The translations under genes were made by a program, and so were the position numbers. This document shows, in pieces, positions 43,731-52,948 of a stretch of 64,000 nt of DNA. Each line of letters opens with the position of its first letter. The first letter of the stretch is position 1. The stretch spans positions 2,611,892 through 2,675,891 of the forward strand of contig NZ_CH902583.1 in NCBI RefSeq assembly GCF_000152965.1, written 5' to 3'. The DNA comes from Roseobacter sp. MED193 (GTDB taxonomy: Bacteria > Pseudomonadota > Alphaproteobacteria > Rhodobacterales > Rhodobacteraceae). The notes below the pieces were generated by a model. The model made no database searches. It saw only the letters and a program-made list of their open reading frames with translations, and was not told where the DNA came from.

Positions 43731-44972
43731 TCATTTCTGTTGGCCCGCCCTCTGCTTGACCGCGCGCCAGGCTTGAGTTTCTGACAGATCGCCGCTTTGT
43801 ATCTGACCATAGCTTTGGCCAAGAACAGCGTCGCAAGTATTCACGGCAGTCATAATGGTGTTTTCTGTTCCATCCCCAACATCGTCTAAGCGCAGGCTTC
43901 TCACTATTTCGGTGGCGCGACCCCAAATCTCTTTTGGGGTGCGCTTCAATTTCGGTAAATCTTGCAGTAGGGCGTCAAGCTCTTGCGTTGTGTTGGTGCG
44001 CTTGGCGTAGTCTTGCAGGATGGTTTTCACGCTCTCAAAGGGGTGTTTGCGTTTTGCCGCCACTTGGAGGTTGAATTTATACCAGGCGTGATAGTCCACC
44101 TTGGCATCAGCATAGCCACCACGCTCTCTAACTGTTTCCAAAGTTGCCAAAAAGGCCAGCGGGACAAACCTCGCATGGTTGAAGAGGTCATTGTAGGGGT
44201 CGGCTTCATTCTCGAGCTCAAAGCGCTTTGCCGGGTCGACCTGGGTTTTATCCGTCGCATTCCCCGAATGTGCACCACCTGTGCTTTTCTTGGCGTATCC
44301 GTTGACGGTGAACATATGATCGACATGCACGAAATCCCCGCCTTCGATAGTCGCACGGTATTCAAAATTAACATCGGGGATCAGGCTATTTAGAAATACG
44401 CCCTCTGTCGGTGCAATTCTATCGATGTAGGCGCGTGACACGCATCCATGGTACAGGTTCGGTGTCACAGGATAGATGTCGTTCAAGCGACACTGCAACA
44501 GGGCTTGCAGGTTTCTTTCTTTGGGGTCGTAACGATAGGCATCACCAAACAGGTTGTCTCTGCGAAAGCGCATCCCGCCAAGCTTCTTGTTGCTCGCATC
44601 TTCGGGCCAGCCATAGGTTCCACGGATCCAGCTGACGCCATCTGGCTGATAGTCTTCTAGGATTTTGCGCAAGAAGGGGAACTGCCCCGGTATGATGCCA
44701 TCATCATCGCCAAAAGAGATCAGATAGTCCCCGGTCGCGTTTGCGATGGCGTCATTGTAGTTTTCACGCATTGACACCCTGCGTCCTGTGTTTTTGTAAA
44801 CAAGACGTGGGTCATCAAAGGCTTCAACCACTTCTCGCGTGTGATCTTGGCTGAAATTGTCATTGATCAAGATTTCGATGTCTGCGTCGTCAATCGCGAG
44901 CGCGGTTTGTATTGAATAATGCAAGTACTCAGCGCGTTCCCGAGTTGGGATTACAATAGAAACCTTTGGCAT
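43731..44972 (-). CDS. Glycosyltransferase family 2 protein
   Basis: A 413-residue GT-A glycosyltransferase. PKVSIVIPTRERAEYLHYSI opens the nucleotide-binding domain, ILINDNFSQDHT precedes the acceptor loop, and ISFGDDDGIIPG contains the DDD metal site (DxD). The C-terminal 150 residues are helical and unassigned. ATG 44972 has a good aggag ribosome-binding site; the longer frame to 45032 adds an unlikely basic leader. It converges on the interrupted methyltransferase gene with only 2 bp between stops. It probably adds a sugar to a surface polysaccharide, perhaps the C-methyl sugar made nearby. Confidence 0.9.
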   Translation of the reverse strand: MPKVSIVIPTRERAEYLHYSIQTALAIDDADIEILINDNFSQDHTREVVEAFDDPRLVYKNTGRRVSMRENYNDAIANATGDYLISFGDDDGIIPGQFPFLRKILEDYQPDGVSWIRGTYGWPEDASNKKLGGMRFRRDNLFGDAYRYDPKERNLQALLQCRLNDIYPVTPNLYHGCVSRAYIDRIAPTEGVFLNSLIPDVNFEYRATIEGGDFVHVDHMFTVNGYAKKSTGGAHSGNATDKTQVDPAKRFELENEADPYNDLFNHARFVPLAFLATLETVRERGGYADAKVDYHAWYKFNLQVAAKRKHPFESVKTILQDYAKRTNTTQELDALLQDLPKLKRTPKEIWGRATEIVRSLRLDDVGDGTENTIMTAVNTCDAVLGQSYGQIQSGDLSETQAWRAVKQRAGQQK

Positions 44973-45274
44973 GGGTGCTCCTGATCTTCTGCTGGCTTGC
45001 TTTCCCCTTTCAAACTCAGAGGCTTTATTCAAGACTTACCCTCATAGTTTGAGCGACTTCTCCATTAAAGAAGACTTTTGCAGCATTTCGGACAACTCCG
45101 TAGCCCACTGGACCGCGATGTCCAGACCAGCTACGGGGCAGAAGTCGTAAGCACTTACGGAAGGCAGTCGCCACCTATAAAAACTCTAGAAAGCTACGCC
45201 AAGTCTACATTCTCTACATTCAAAGCTTATGCCATGAGATAGTGTTGCAACGCTGAGGAACTGAGGAAAAGGAA
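44973..45274. other. Gap without supported gene
   Basis: Divergent region between the glycosyltransferase and a hypothetical gene. It should hold both promoters, but I cannot place them with confidence. The small palindrome cgtaagcacttacg lies near 45147. Confidence 0.35.
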
Positions 45275-45790
45275 GTGTCCCAAACGTTATCTGAATTGGC
45301 AAACGAAATTCGCTGTAGATTCGAATCCACTCCTCCGCCCAGCGCGCCGAATTGGCTAGAAGAGGGTAGCGAGGCATGGGAGGATACACGAGAACTGTGG
45401 GGGAGGTCGTGGAGTCAAATAGAACTTCGATCCTTCGAAGAACACATGGAGTGCTTTGCCTTTCTAGGGGTGGAAAATTTCAATCATTTCTTTGGCGCCC
45501 TGATGTTTCATAGCCTGTTGTCGGAGAATTTTGACGTCAGTGCTCTGGACCTTCTGACAACCGGGCTAAGTGACATCAAAAACCCTTGGTCAGATAAGTC
45601 GTTGTCTTCAATAGGTGAAAGATTGATATGCGATCTGAGAAACGGGATGTCTGATGAACAGGTCTTGTTGATTGAGGAATACTTTGATTGTCGGGCGGAA
45701 TACATTTGCGAAGCTGACAATGCCCATGGATTGGGTTTTGTTCGATCCCTGAAACACCGAAATGGAGCGCCTGATCAGAGCCCGTCATAG
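45275..45790 (+). CDS. Hypothetical protein
   Basis: A 171-residue acidic soluble protein. It begins with GTG at 45275 after an aaaagga ribosome-binding site. It has no signal peptide or recognised motif. LEEGSEAWEDTRELWGRSWS and FEEHMECFAFLGVENFNHFF are helical; the C-terminal half repeats acidic helices (LLIEEYFDCRAEYICEADN). It stands alone between the sugar locus and the hydroxycinnamate operon. Confidence 0.55.
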   Translation: MSQTLSELANEIRCRFESTPPPSAPNWLEEGSEAWEDTRELWGRSWSQIELRSFEEHMECFAFLGVENFNHFFGALMFHSLLSENFDVSALDLLTTGLSDIKNPWSDKSLSSIGERLICDLRNGMSDEQVLLIEEYFDCRAEYICEADNAHGLGFVRSLKHRNGAPDQSPS

Positions 45791-45897
45791 TGGACCGCGC
45801 GTGTTGAGACACGCAGGGTTCTGGAGCTTTGTTGACGATACACTCTTTCTTTGGGTTCGTCGCCTTGAACGGTCAATTTCAGCGACCAAGAGTGCGG

Positions 45898-47427
45898 CTA
45901 GGAACACCTTAGTATTCTGGTGGGGTCGGGATGATGGCTCGCAACCAGTGCGATCCGCGCTCGAATGCAGGCGAGCAGTGTCTCGCGGGACGCGCCCATG
46001 AATTCATGGGCCAAAGGGGAGGGATCTTTGAGCGTTGCCAGACGGGTGCGCAGGGCGCGCCAAGCCGCTAGTTGCGAAAGGATCTTTGCCTCTTGGGTCT
46101 GTGCGGCCTGCGAGGCCACATAGGTCTCAAAGGCATCGGCTGCAGCCCCTGAGGCAAGGCGCGTCGCCAACATCCGTTCGTGGATTCCATTTGCCCCCTC
46201 ATAGATCGCAGTGATCCGGGCATCGCGGTAGGTCTGTTCCAGCCGGTATTCGCGCAGGTAGCCATAGCCGCCAAGAACCTGCATGCCCAGTTCAGCCGCG
46301 CGTATCCCGGCTTCGGTGCAATGGACCTTGATAAGGGGGGTAAGGAACTCTACCAATGCGGGATTGTCGCCCCGTTCCATCGTGACACATGCCAGATGCG
46401 CCATGGCGCGTCCTGTCATGGCAAGCCCGTCAATTTCATCAAGCATGCGGCGCACGTCGGCATGTTGATCGAGTGTCGCGGGCGCGCCATCAAGGGTGCG
46501 CCCTTGCACTCTTTCGGCGGCATAGGAACTGGCAATGTCGTAGGACCGTGCAGCATGGGCCACTCCCTGAAGCGCAACATCGACGCGGGCGTGGTTCATC
46601 ATGGTGAACATCGCCATCAATCCCTTGCCCTCTTCGCCAATCAATTCAGCCTCAGCCCCTTCAAACGCCAACTGACAGGTGGGAGATGCATGTAGGCCCA
46701 TCTTTTCTTCGATCCGAGTGACAGTCACCAGGTTGCGGCTGCCATCGGAACGGGTGCAGGGACACAGGAACAGCGATAGCCCCTTGATCCCGCTGTCAGA
46801 GGTACGGGCCAGGACCAGATGCAGGATCCTGTCGCTCATGTCCTGATCGCCACCTGAGATGAAGATTTTCTCACCTGTGATCTGCCAGCTCTCCCCCACA
46901 GGCTCGGCGCGGCAGCGAACCTGCGCCAGGTCAGATCCCGCGCCAGGCTCGGTCAGACACATGGTGGCGATGGTTTCTCCCGAGGCCAGCGGTGGAATGT
47001 GGCGGGATTTCTGGTCGGCAGTCCCAAAACTCATCAAGACCCGCACCGCGCCCGGGACCAGTCCGGTGACCATCTGCAGGCTGTGGTTCGCGCCCGAGAA
47101 GATCTCAGAGGTGACTGCCAGCATCAGCGCGCCCATACCCTGTCCACCATAGGCTTCTGGGGCGGTCAGTGAAGGCCAGCCCTGTTCTGCATAAGCGCGG
47201 TAGACTGCGGCAAAGCCGTCTGGCATCGAGACGCGGCCATCCGTCAGCCTGCAGCCCTGAACATCGCCCGGTTCATCCAGAGGTGCAATCTCGCCTTCGG
47301 CAAAGGACGCAAAATGCCCACCGATTTCTGAGGCGATTTCCGCGTCCCAATCTGGCAAGGTATTTGCACCAGCGACATGGTTGAGCGAGAACAGGATGTC
47401 CTCGAGTGGGGCCTGAAAGGGTTTCAT
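45898..47427 (-). CDS. Acyl-CoA dehydrogenase with C-terminal extension
   Basis: A 509-residue FAD enzyme. CLTEPGAGSDLAQV and GEKIFISGGDQDMSD are family blocks, and the catalytic base is the Glu in AIYEGANGIHERML. The length exceeds that of common acyl-CoA dehydrogenases (about 390) because of a C-terminal part like those of DmdC/FadE5-type enzymes. It is the last gene of the hydroxycinnamate operon, 3 bp after the DUF3237 gene. A sensible role is oxidation of dihydro-hydroxycinnamoyl-CoA (from phloretic or dihydroferulic acid) to the unsaturated thioester; this is inferred from context. Confidence 0.9.
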   Translation of the reverse strand: MKPFQAPLEDILFSLNHVAGANTLPDWDAEIASEIGGHFASFAEGEIAPLDEPGDVQGCRLTDGRVSMPDGFAAVYRAYAEQGWPSLTAPEAYGGQGMGALMLAVTSEIFSGANHSLQMVTGLVPGAVRVLMSFGTADQKSRHIPPLASGETIATMCLTEPGAGSDLAQVRCRAEPVGESWQITGEKIFISGGDQDMSDRILHLVLARTSDSGIKGLSLFLCPCTRSDGSRNLVTVTRIEEKMGLHASPTCQLAFEGAEAELIGEEGKGLMAMFTMMNHARVDVALQGVAHAARSYDIASSYAAERVQGRTLDGAPATLDQHADVRRMLDEIDGLAMTGRAMAHLACVTMERGDNPALVEFLTPLIKVHCTEAGIRAAELGMQVLGGYGYLREYRLEQTYRDARITAIYEGANGIHERMLATRLASGAAADAFETYVASQAAQTQEAKILSQLAAWRALRTRLATLKDPSPLAHEFMGASRETLLACIRARIALVASHHPDPTRILRCS

Positions 47428-47430
47428 TGG

Positions 47431-47895
47431 TCAGTTCACTTTGTAGTAAGAGATTTCAACTGCTGATGCGCGGCGCAGGCCGGCGCAGATGAACAGGGTG
47501 TGGTTCACCCAGGCATAGCGTGCGTCGCCGGTTTCAAGGCGCGCTGCGGTGCGCATGTAGTAACTTGCCGGATCGACATCGTCGCCTGCAGTAAGCCGCT
47601 TCATCACCTCCGGTGGCCCGTGGCGGGTGCCCACATTGACCACTTCGATCACAGCACCATCCGCGGTTTGGACCGCATAGCGCGTATCCAGATGGGCGGC
47701 GCCATCGGCAAATATGGTTTGCCAGTCAGCTCCGAGGTTCAAGACCTCACCGGTGATATCCGGCCCTAGCGCCGCGCCTCCTACAATCGGGATGATGCGA
47801 CGCTGCCCGGTCCGGCCCTGACCCAGTTCAATCGGGGCGGACAGTTCCACCCGCAGGGTAAAAGAATGGGTTAGCGCCGGAACCGGGATTTGCAT
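47431..47895 (-). CDS. DUF3237 domain protein
   Basis: A 154-residue protein with the DUF3237 pattern: FTLRVELSAPIELGQGRTGQ at the start, the IPIVGG block, and GADWQTIFADGAAHLDTRYA. This single-domain barrel is often found beside aromatic-acid catabolic genes, with no proven reaction. It overlaps the end of the amidohydrolase gene by 1 bp and precedes the acyl-CoA dehydrogenase by 3 bp. A part in side-chain shortening or as an accessory binding protein is possible. Confidence 0.85.
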   Translation of the reverse strand: MQIPVPALTHSFTLRVELSAPIELGQGRTGQRRIIPIVGGAALGPDITGEVLNLGADWQTIFADGAAHLDTRYAVQTADGAVIEVVNVGTRHGPPEVMKRLTAGDDVDPASYYMRTAARLETGDARYAWVNHTLFICAGLRRASAVEISYYKVN

Positions 47896-48770
47896 CAGTC
47901 CATCAGCCCCAAAAGGCGAGCGGCATTGTTCTTGATGATATCTTCACGCAGGTGGTCCTTAATCGCGATCTTGTCAAAATCAGCGAGCCAGCGCTCTGGG
48001 GTGATCATTGGCCAGTCAGAGCCAAACAATACCTTCTTCTTGAGGATCGAGTTGCAGTAGCGCACCAGAATTTCCGGGAAGTATTTTGGCGACCAGCCGC
48101 TGAGGTCGATATAGACATTGGGCTTATGCTGAGCCACGGCCAGCGCCTCTTCCTGCCAGGGGAACGAGGGATGCGCCAGGATGATATTCATGTCAGGAAA
48201 ATCAACCGCCACATCATCCATATACATCGGGTTGGAGTATTTGAGTCGCATGCCGTTGCCGCCCCGCATGCCAGACCCCACACCAGTTTGCCCAGTATGG
48301 AACAGGGCAACGCATTTGTGTTCCGCCAGCACCTCGTAGAAGGGGTAGGCCATGCGATCATTGGCAAAGAAGCCCTGCATAGTGGGGTGGAATTTAAACC
48401 CTTTGACGCCGCATTCTTCGATCAAACGACGTGCTTCACGCACCGCCATCTTGCCCTTCCAGGGGTCGATGGAGGCGAAGGGGATCAGCACGTCGCTGTT
48501 ATCTTTGACTTGCTCGAGCACCTCATCGTTGGAGTAACGCCGATAGCCGGTTTCCCGTTCTGCATCGACTGGAAAGATCACTGCTGCGATGTTTTGTTCA
48601 CGGTAGTGCGCGGCGGTCTGTGGGATGGTCGGCGGATGCTGCCACGGCGCGCCAAAATAGTTGGCCATAGTAGATTGCAGATCATCATACCCATCATCAG
48701 AGTGGCAGCCGCAGGGCTCTTCGGCATGTGTATGGATATCGAGTGCGCGGACCTTGGAGATATCAACCAT
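47895..48770 (-). CDS. Amidohydrolase family protein (CouO-like)
   Basis: A 291-residue metal-dependent hydrolase of the amidohydrolase_2 type. The metal-binding HxH is in LDIHTHAEEPCGC, a His follows in ILAHPSFPW, and the final Asp is in LFGSDWPMITPE. ATG 48770 follows gcagga; the longer frame to 48821 would overlap fcs. In the hydroxycinnamate pathway of Rhodococcus (cou genes) a related amidohydrolase, CouO, cleaves the beta-keto thioester to release the aromatic acid and acetyl-CoA. The same role is inferred here from family and operon. Confidence 0.85.
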   Translation of the reverse strand: MVDISKVRALDIHTHAEEPCGCHSDDGYDDLQSTMANYFGAPWQHPPTIPQTAAHYREQNIAAVIFPVDAERETGYRRYSNDEVLEQVKDNSDVLIPFASIDPWKGKMAVREARRLIEECGVKGFKFHPTMQGFFANDRMAYPFYEVLAEHKCVALFHTGQTGVGSGMRGGNGMRLKYSNPMYMDDVAVDFPDMNIILAHPSFPWQEEALAVAQHKPNVYIDLSGWSPKYFPEILVRYCNSILKKKVLFGSDWPMITPERWLADFDKIAIKDHLREDIIKNNAARLLGLMD

Positions 48771-48786
48771 TTGTCCTGCTCCTTTT

Positions 48787-50604
48787 TTATAGAGTGATGG
48801 TGGCAGGATCGGCGTCATCATAAAGCCGGTCCAGCAAAGCCGCGCGGCGCGTCAGCACCTTGCGGAAATTCAGGTTGCCCTTTGCGGTCATTTCCCCCTC
48901 GGGCATGGAGGCGGCTTCGCTCAGCACGATGGCCCGAGAGATCAATGTCGAACTCCCCGAAACCTCGCGGGCACGTTCAGCCAGCCGACGGTGAATCTCG
49001 CCCTGCAACAGCTTGCAGCGATAGGCGCCGTTGTCGTCGGATAAATCGAACCCTTGGCGTTCCAACTCACTCAGGTCGGGAAAGATCATCAGACCGATCT
49101 GGTTTTTATCGGCCCCGGTGATCACCAGGTCAGCGGCAAGCGGTGCGAGGCAGGTCAGCATGTCGATGCGCAGTTGCGCCGCCCGAACCCAGGTGCCGGT
49201 GAGCAGTTTGAAATCCTCGGAAATACGTCCGTCGAATTTCATGCCCTTGTTCATGTCCGCCTTGTCGATGAACTGCATCGCATCGCCAGTGATAAAGAAC
49301 CCCTCATCATCAAAGGCGTCTTTCGTCTTTTGCGGGTCCTCGAAATAGCCGGGCATGACCTGTGGCCCTTTGATCCGCATCTCGCAACGCATGTCCGCAT
49401 CTGGGATCAGTTTGAGCGTCACACCGTTGAGAGGCGCACCGACCACTCCGGAACGGTCGATTGGCTCACTTTGCATCATTGTCGCAGGCGCGGTTTCAGT
49501 GAGGCCCCAGGAGGAGGTCATCAAAGGGATTTCGCCTTTTACCTCCATCGCCATCTGTTCAAACCCGGACCAGATCTCTTGTGGCAAGGAGGCTCCAGCA
49601 TAGAAGATCAGATCGAGGTCCGAAAAGAAGCGCTGCCTTAGAGCAGCGTCCTGCTGCAACGCGCCCAGAAGCAGGCCAAAGCCGACAGGAACGTTGAAGA
49701 CCAGCGAGCCGGTCACCATTGAGAGGTTTTCCACGGTGCGGTCAAACAGGCCTTTCACGGGCTTGCCGTCATCAATGTAAAAACTGCCGCCATTGGCTAA
49801 CATCATGTTGAAGTTGTGTGAGCCACCAAAGACGTGGTTCCATGGCAACCAGTCGACCACGCGTGGAGGGCGGGCACGCAGGAAGGGCAGGGCATCGGCA
49901 ATCTGAGTCTGGTTCACGCACATCATGCGTTGTGTGGTTTTCACCCCTTTGGGTGCCGAGGTGGACCCTGAGGTCATCAGTATCTTGGCGACCGTATCCG
50001 GAGTGACCTTGGCATAGGCCGCATCGATGTCAACGCTCCCATCCCCCTTCAGCAACTCGTCAAACGCCGTTACCTTGCTGTTCTTTCCCGGGCGGCTGGC
50101 GAGGATCTCGATCCCGTTCAAGGCCTCTAGCGCCAGTGCTTCACTATATTGATCGGCATCGACAACATAGGCCATCTTAGGGTGCACCAACTCGATAGCG
50201 TGCTGCAAGCGACCATGCGCACCATGGATCAGCGAGTATTGCTCGGCCACTGGTGCCGTCGGCACGCCGACATATTGCGCGGCCAGGGACAGCAACCCGT
50301 GGTCAACGCCATTGCCTGACATGATGATAATGGGTGTATCCGGTCCCATGCCGCGCGCCAAAAGCGAGGAGGCGATAGCGCGGACTTTTTGCAAGGTGGC
50401 GCTATAGCTTTCTTCCCGCCAGCCCGCGCCGCTGCGTTCGGCCAGAAACGTGCGATCAGGCGCCTTTTCGGCCCATTCATGGAGCCAGACACCGGTGTTG
50501 TCGACGACTGGGCCCAACGCATGGCTGGAGCGCAACAGGATTGTGCCGTCGTCGCGATCTTCACGCAGGACTGAGTGTTTCTGGAACTCTGAAGTCCGTT
50601 TCAT
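48787..50604 (-). CDS. fcs: Feruloyl-CoA synthase
   Basis: A 605-residue acyl-adenylate-forming enzyme. The AMP-binding motif ILMTSGSTSAPKGVKTTQRM, SWGLTETAPATMMQSEPIDR and the late GDAMQFIDKADMNKGMKFDG are typical of feruloyl/p-coumaroyl-CoA synthases, and the product is about their usual length. It activates hydroxycinnamic acids with ATP and CoA. It is 3 bp after the MarR gene and 16 bp before the amidohydrolase gene, so the operon is tight. Preference among ferulate, coumarate and caffeate cannot be told. Confidence 0.9.
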   Translation of the reverse strand: MKRTSEFQKHSVLREDRDDGTILLRSSHALGPVVDNTGVWLHEWAEKAPDRTFLAERSGAGWREESYSATLQKVRAIASSLLARGMGPDTPIIIMSGNGVDHGLLSLAAQYVGVPTAPVAEQYSLIHGAHGRLQHAIELVHPKMAYVVDADQYSEALALEALNGIEILASRPGKNSKVTAFDELLKGDGSVDIDAAYAKVTPDTVAKILMTSGSTSAPKGVKTTQRMMCVNQTQIADALPFLRARPPRVVDWLPWNHVFGGSHNFNMMLANGGSFYIDDGKPVKGLFDRTVENLSMVTGSLVFNVPVGFGLLLGALQQDAALRQRFFSDLDLIFYAGASLPQEIWSGFEQMAMEVKGEIPLMTSSWGLTETAPATMMQSEPIDRSGVVGAPLNGVTLKLIPDADMRCEMRIKGPQVMPGYFEDPQKTKDAFDDEGFFITGDAMQFIDKADMNKGMKFDGRISEDFKLLTGTWVRAAQLRIDMLTCLAPLAADLVITGADKNQIGLMIFPDLSELERQGFDLSDDNGAYRCKLLQGEIHRRLAERAREVSGSSTLISRAIVLSEAASMPEGEMTAKGNLNFRKVLTRRAALLDRLYDDADPATITL

Positions 50605-50607
50605 GGC

Positions 50608-51090
50608 TCACCCCTTTCTTGGGCTTTTTTCGATCTGTTTCAGGGCGGCGATCACCGTGGCTCGGGTGGCGTCGTCAATCCCGTCAAGCAGCAGCGCTTC
50701 GTGTTTGGTGACGGCGGCCACGGCTTTTTCATACAACTGCTGCCCCGCCAGCGTCGCCTTGAGCGCATAGGCCCGACGATCGGTGGGTACGCGTTCGCGT
50801 ATGATCAGTTCACGCCGTTCCAATTCGTCGATGATGACGACAAGGTTGGGGCGTTCGATATCCATTCCGTCGGCCAGCTGAGACTGTCGCATACCGGGAT
50901 TGTCCACGATAAGTACCAGCGCGGTATAGGTCAGCATCCGCAGATCAAATGGCTTGAGTGTCTGAACGAGATCGGTCTGGACAACATTAAACGCGCGTTT
51001 CATGTGATAGCCCATGAAGTTACGCAGAGTGACGTCGCTGACATGGGTCACGACAGTGGCTTCAGCGGGTTTTACAGCAGGCTTTTTCAT
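50608..51090 (-). CDS. MarR-family regulator of the hydroxycinnamate operon
   Basis: A 160-residue winged-helix regulator. LTYTALVLIVDNPGMRQSQL and ADGMDIERPNLVVIIDELER form the DNA-binding core, with the wing in LIIRERVPTDRRAY. MarR proteins of this type (CouR/FerR) are released from DNA by hydroxycinnamoyl-CoA. It lies inside the operon, 4 bp after the hydratase gene, so it is likely to repress its own transcript. A 7-5-7 inverted repeat at 52930-52948 upstream of the first gene is a candidate operator. Confidence 0.92.
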   Translation of the reverse strand: MKKPAVKPAEATVVTHVSDVTLRNFMGYHMKRAFNVVQTDLVQTLKPFDLRMLTYTALVLIVDNPGMRQSQLADGMDIERPNLVVIIDELERRELIIRERVPTDRRAYALKATLAGQQLYEKAVAAVTKHEALLLDGIDDATRATVIAALKQIEKSPRKG

Positions 51091-51094
51091 GGGG

Positions 51095-51862
51095 TCACCG
51101 GAATTTTGGGGCGCGTTTCTCTAGGAATGCGCGTAGGCCTTCCTCGGCGTCGGGCGTGGTTTGCGACAGCGCTGCGGCTAGGGATTCAGTGAACAGCCCA
51201 TCTGCCTGGCTCATGTCGTTGATCCGGGCGATTGCGTTGATCATCAGGTAGTTTGACATAGGGGCGTTGCGGGCAATCTTGCCGGCCAGCTTTTGTGCCA
51301 ACGCCAGCGCTTCCCCTTCACCAACTGCGTAGTGGGCCAGGCCCAGATCAACCCCTTCCTGGGCATTGTATTTACGACCGGTAAGCATCATTTCGGTCAT
51401 CCGGTCGGGGCCGAGCAGGCGACCAACCCGCGCCGTTGCGCCACCGCCAACAAAGATACCACGGCGCCCCTCTGGAAGTTGGAAGATGGTGGAGGTTTCG
51501 GCAATGCGTACATGGGTCGAAGCCGCAAGTTCCATCCCGCCACCAATCACCGCGCCAAACATTGCAGAGACCACGGCGAGCCCCCCAAACTGGATCTTCT
51601 CCATAACCCCATGCCAGTGGCGCGAATGATGCAGGTTGTCTTCTGCGGAACGGTGCACATGCTCGGAGAGGTCCAACCCGGAACAATAGTGGCCTTCGAT
51701 CCCGGTCAGGATCACCACGCGCACGTCTTTGGGCGGGGCTGAGAAAAACGCATCAAGCGCGTTGAGCAGCTCTTCGCACATGGCGTTGCGTTTTCCGGGC
51801 CGGTTCATGGTCAGAGTGGCGACGGGACCGTCAACCTCGATCTTCAGGGTTTCGGATGTCAT
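51095..51862 (-). CDS. Enoyl-CoA hydratase/isomerase (crotonase) family
   Basis: A 255-residue crotonase. The oxyanion-hole loops are YCSGLDLSEHV and MFGAVIGGGMELAAST, and EGRRGIFVGGGATARVGRLL follows. In the cou-type scheme it would hydrate hydroxycinnamoyl-CoA to the beta-hydroxy thioester; if it were an Ech-type enzyme it would go on to release the aldehyde and acetyl-CoA. The presence of the SDR and amidohydrolase favours the first. It lies 10 bp after the SDR gene and 4 bp before marR. Confidence 0.9.
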   Translation of the reverse strand: MTSETLKIEVDGPVATLTMNRPGKRNAMCEELLNALDAFFSAPPKDVRVVILTGIEGHYCSGLDLSEHVHRSAEDNLHHSRHWHGVMEKIQFGGLAVVSAMFGAVIGGGMELAASTHVRIAETSTIFQLPEGRRGIFVGGGATARVGRLLGPDRMTEMMLTGRKYNAQEGVDLGLAHYAVGEGEALALAQKLAGKIARNAPMSNYLMINAIARINDMSQADGLFTESLAAALSQTTPDAEEGLRAFLEKRAPKFR

Positions 51863-51872
51863 GCAGATGTCC

Positions 51873-52637
51873 TTAGCGTGGGGGCAGACGGACCGCGCCG
51901 TCGAGCCGAATGGTTGTCCCGTTCAAGAACGGGTTTACGACGATCTGTTCCGCCAGCAGAGCAAACTCATGGGCTTCTCCCAGACGGGCCGGGAATGGAA
52001 TGTTGGCGGTGATCTTGGCGGCGATCTCTTCGGGCAGCCCCTCCATCATTGGCGTTTGGAACAGGCCCGGGGCGATCGCCATGACCCGGATACCAGTCTG
52101 GGCAAATTCGCGGGCGGCTGGCAGGCACATTGAAGCAATTGCACCCTTGGAGGCCGCATAGGCCGCCTGACCTAATTGTCCGTCCTGCCATGCGACCGAG
52201 GCCGTGTTGATGATCACGCCGCGTTCGCCATCTTTTTGTGGCGCCAGTTCTGCGATGCGACGGGCGCCGTGGCTCATCACATTGTAGGTGCCGAAGAGGT
52301 TTACCTTCAGGGTTTTCTCGAACACATCAAAGGAGAGTTTCCCTTCCCGGCCAACGATCCGTGCCGCCATGCCCACACCCGCGCAGCTCACGATAATGCG
52401 CGGTGCGCTTTGCAGTTTTTGTTCAGCCTCGTCAAAGGCAGCACTTACTGCGGCCTCGTCAGACACATCCGCCTGCACCGCGATGCCACCGCACTCATGG
52501 GCCACTGCCTGTGCAGCTTCGATATTGAAGTCCAGCACGGCGACCTTGGCCCCCTGAGCAGCTAAGTGGCGCGCGGTTGCAGCGCCAAGCCCGCTGCCTC
52601 CACCTGTGACCAGTGCGATACTCCCATCTACTTGCAT
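51873..52637 (-). CDS. Short-chain dehydrogenase (3-hydroxyacyl-CoA type)
   Basis: A 254-residue SDR. The cofactor loop TGGGSGLGAATARHL, the NTASVAW serine and YAASKGAIA (YxxxK) are intact. Sequence blocks resemble 3-hydroxyacyl-CoA dehydrogenase type 2, in keeping with oxidation of the beta-hydroxy thioester before side-chain cleavage. ATG 52637 is chosen; the frame to 52688 adds an unrelated leader. It is the first gene of the seven-gene operon and has a long upstream region. Confidence 0.9.
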   Translation of the reverse strand: MQVDGSIALVTGGGSGLGAATARHLAAQGAKVAVLDFNIEAAQAVAHECGGIAVQADVSDEAAVSAAFDEAEQKLQSAPRIIVSCAGVGMAARIVGREGKLSFDVFEKTLKVNLFGTYNVMSHGARRIAELAPQKDGERGVIINTASVAWQDGQLGQAAYAASKGAIASMCLPAAREFAQTGIRVMAIAPGLFQTPMMEGLPEEIAAKITANIPFPARLGEAHEFALLAEQIVVNPFLNGTTIRLDGAVRLPPR

Positions 52638-52929
52638 GTAAAAATCTCCAATAAAGTATGCTCTACCATTGTTATCATTCATATTCACTTGCCCGAATTA
52701 CGCCCGCGCAAGCACCGGTGATGAATTTCCCTGGAATATGCAGGCCAGGTGTTCTGCCCGCAGTCAGCCTTCCCTTTGCGGTAGGGGCGCCGGTCGCGGT
52801 CGGTGTCTATGCTGAGAGGATGATCCCAAGGTCCATCGGTGGAATAGCTCTTCCAAACTTGATCAACTGTTCCCCCTCTCATATCCGTACCCACAACGCT
52901 ACAGCGCGCTGAATTTTTGGGTGATATAA

Positions 52930-52948
52930 TAGTTATATCCAATAACTA
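52930..52948. promoter_or_regulatory. Candidate MarR-type operator
   Basis: tagttat (52930-52936) and ataacta (52942-52948) are exact inverted copies with a 5-bp spacer in an A/T-rich zone about 290 bp before the SDR gene. Size and symmetry suit a MarR dimer. The distance to the first gene is long, so this is uncertain. Confidence 0.4.

Noticed and set aside
52685-52942. Small gene upstream of the SDR gene
   Set aside because: Candidate frames on both strands lack a good start and one has an internal stop; composition does not favour any of them.
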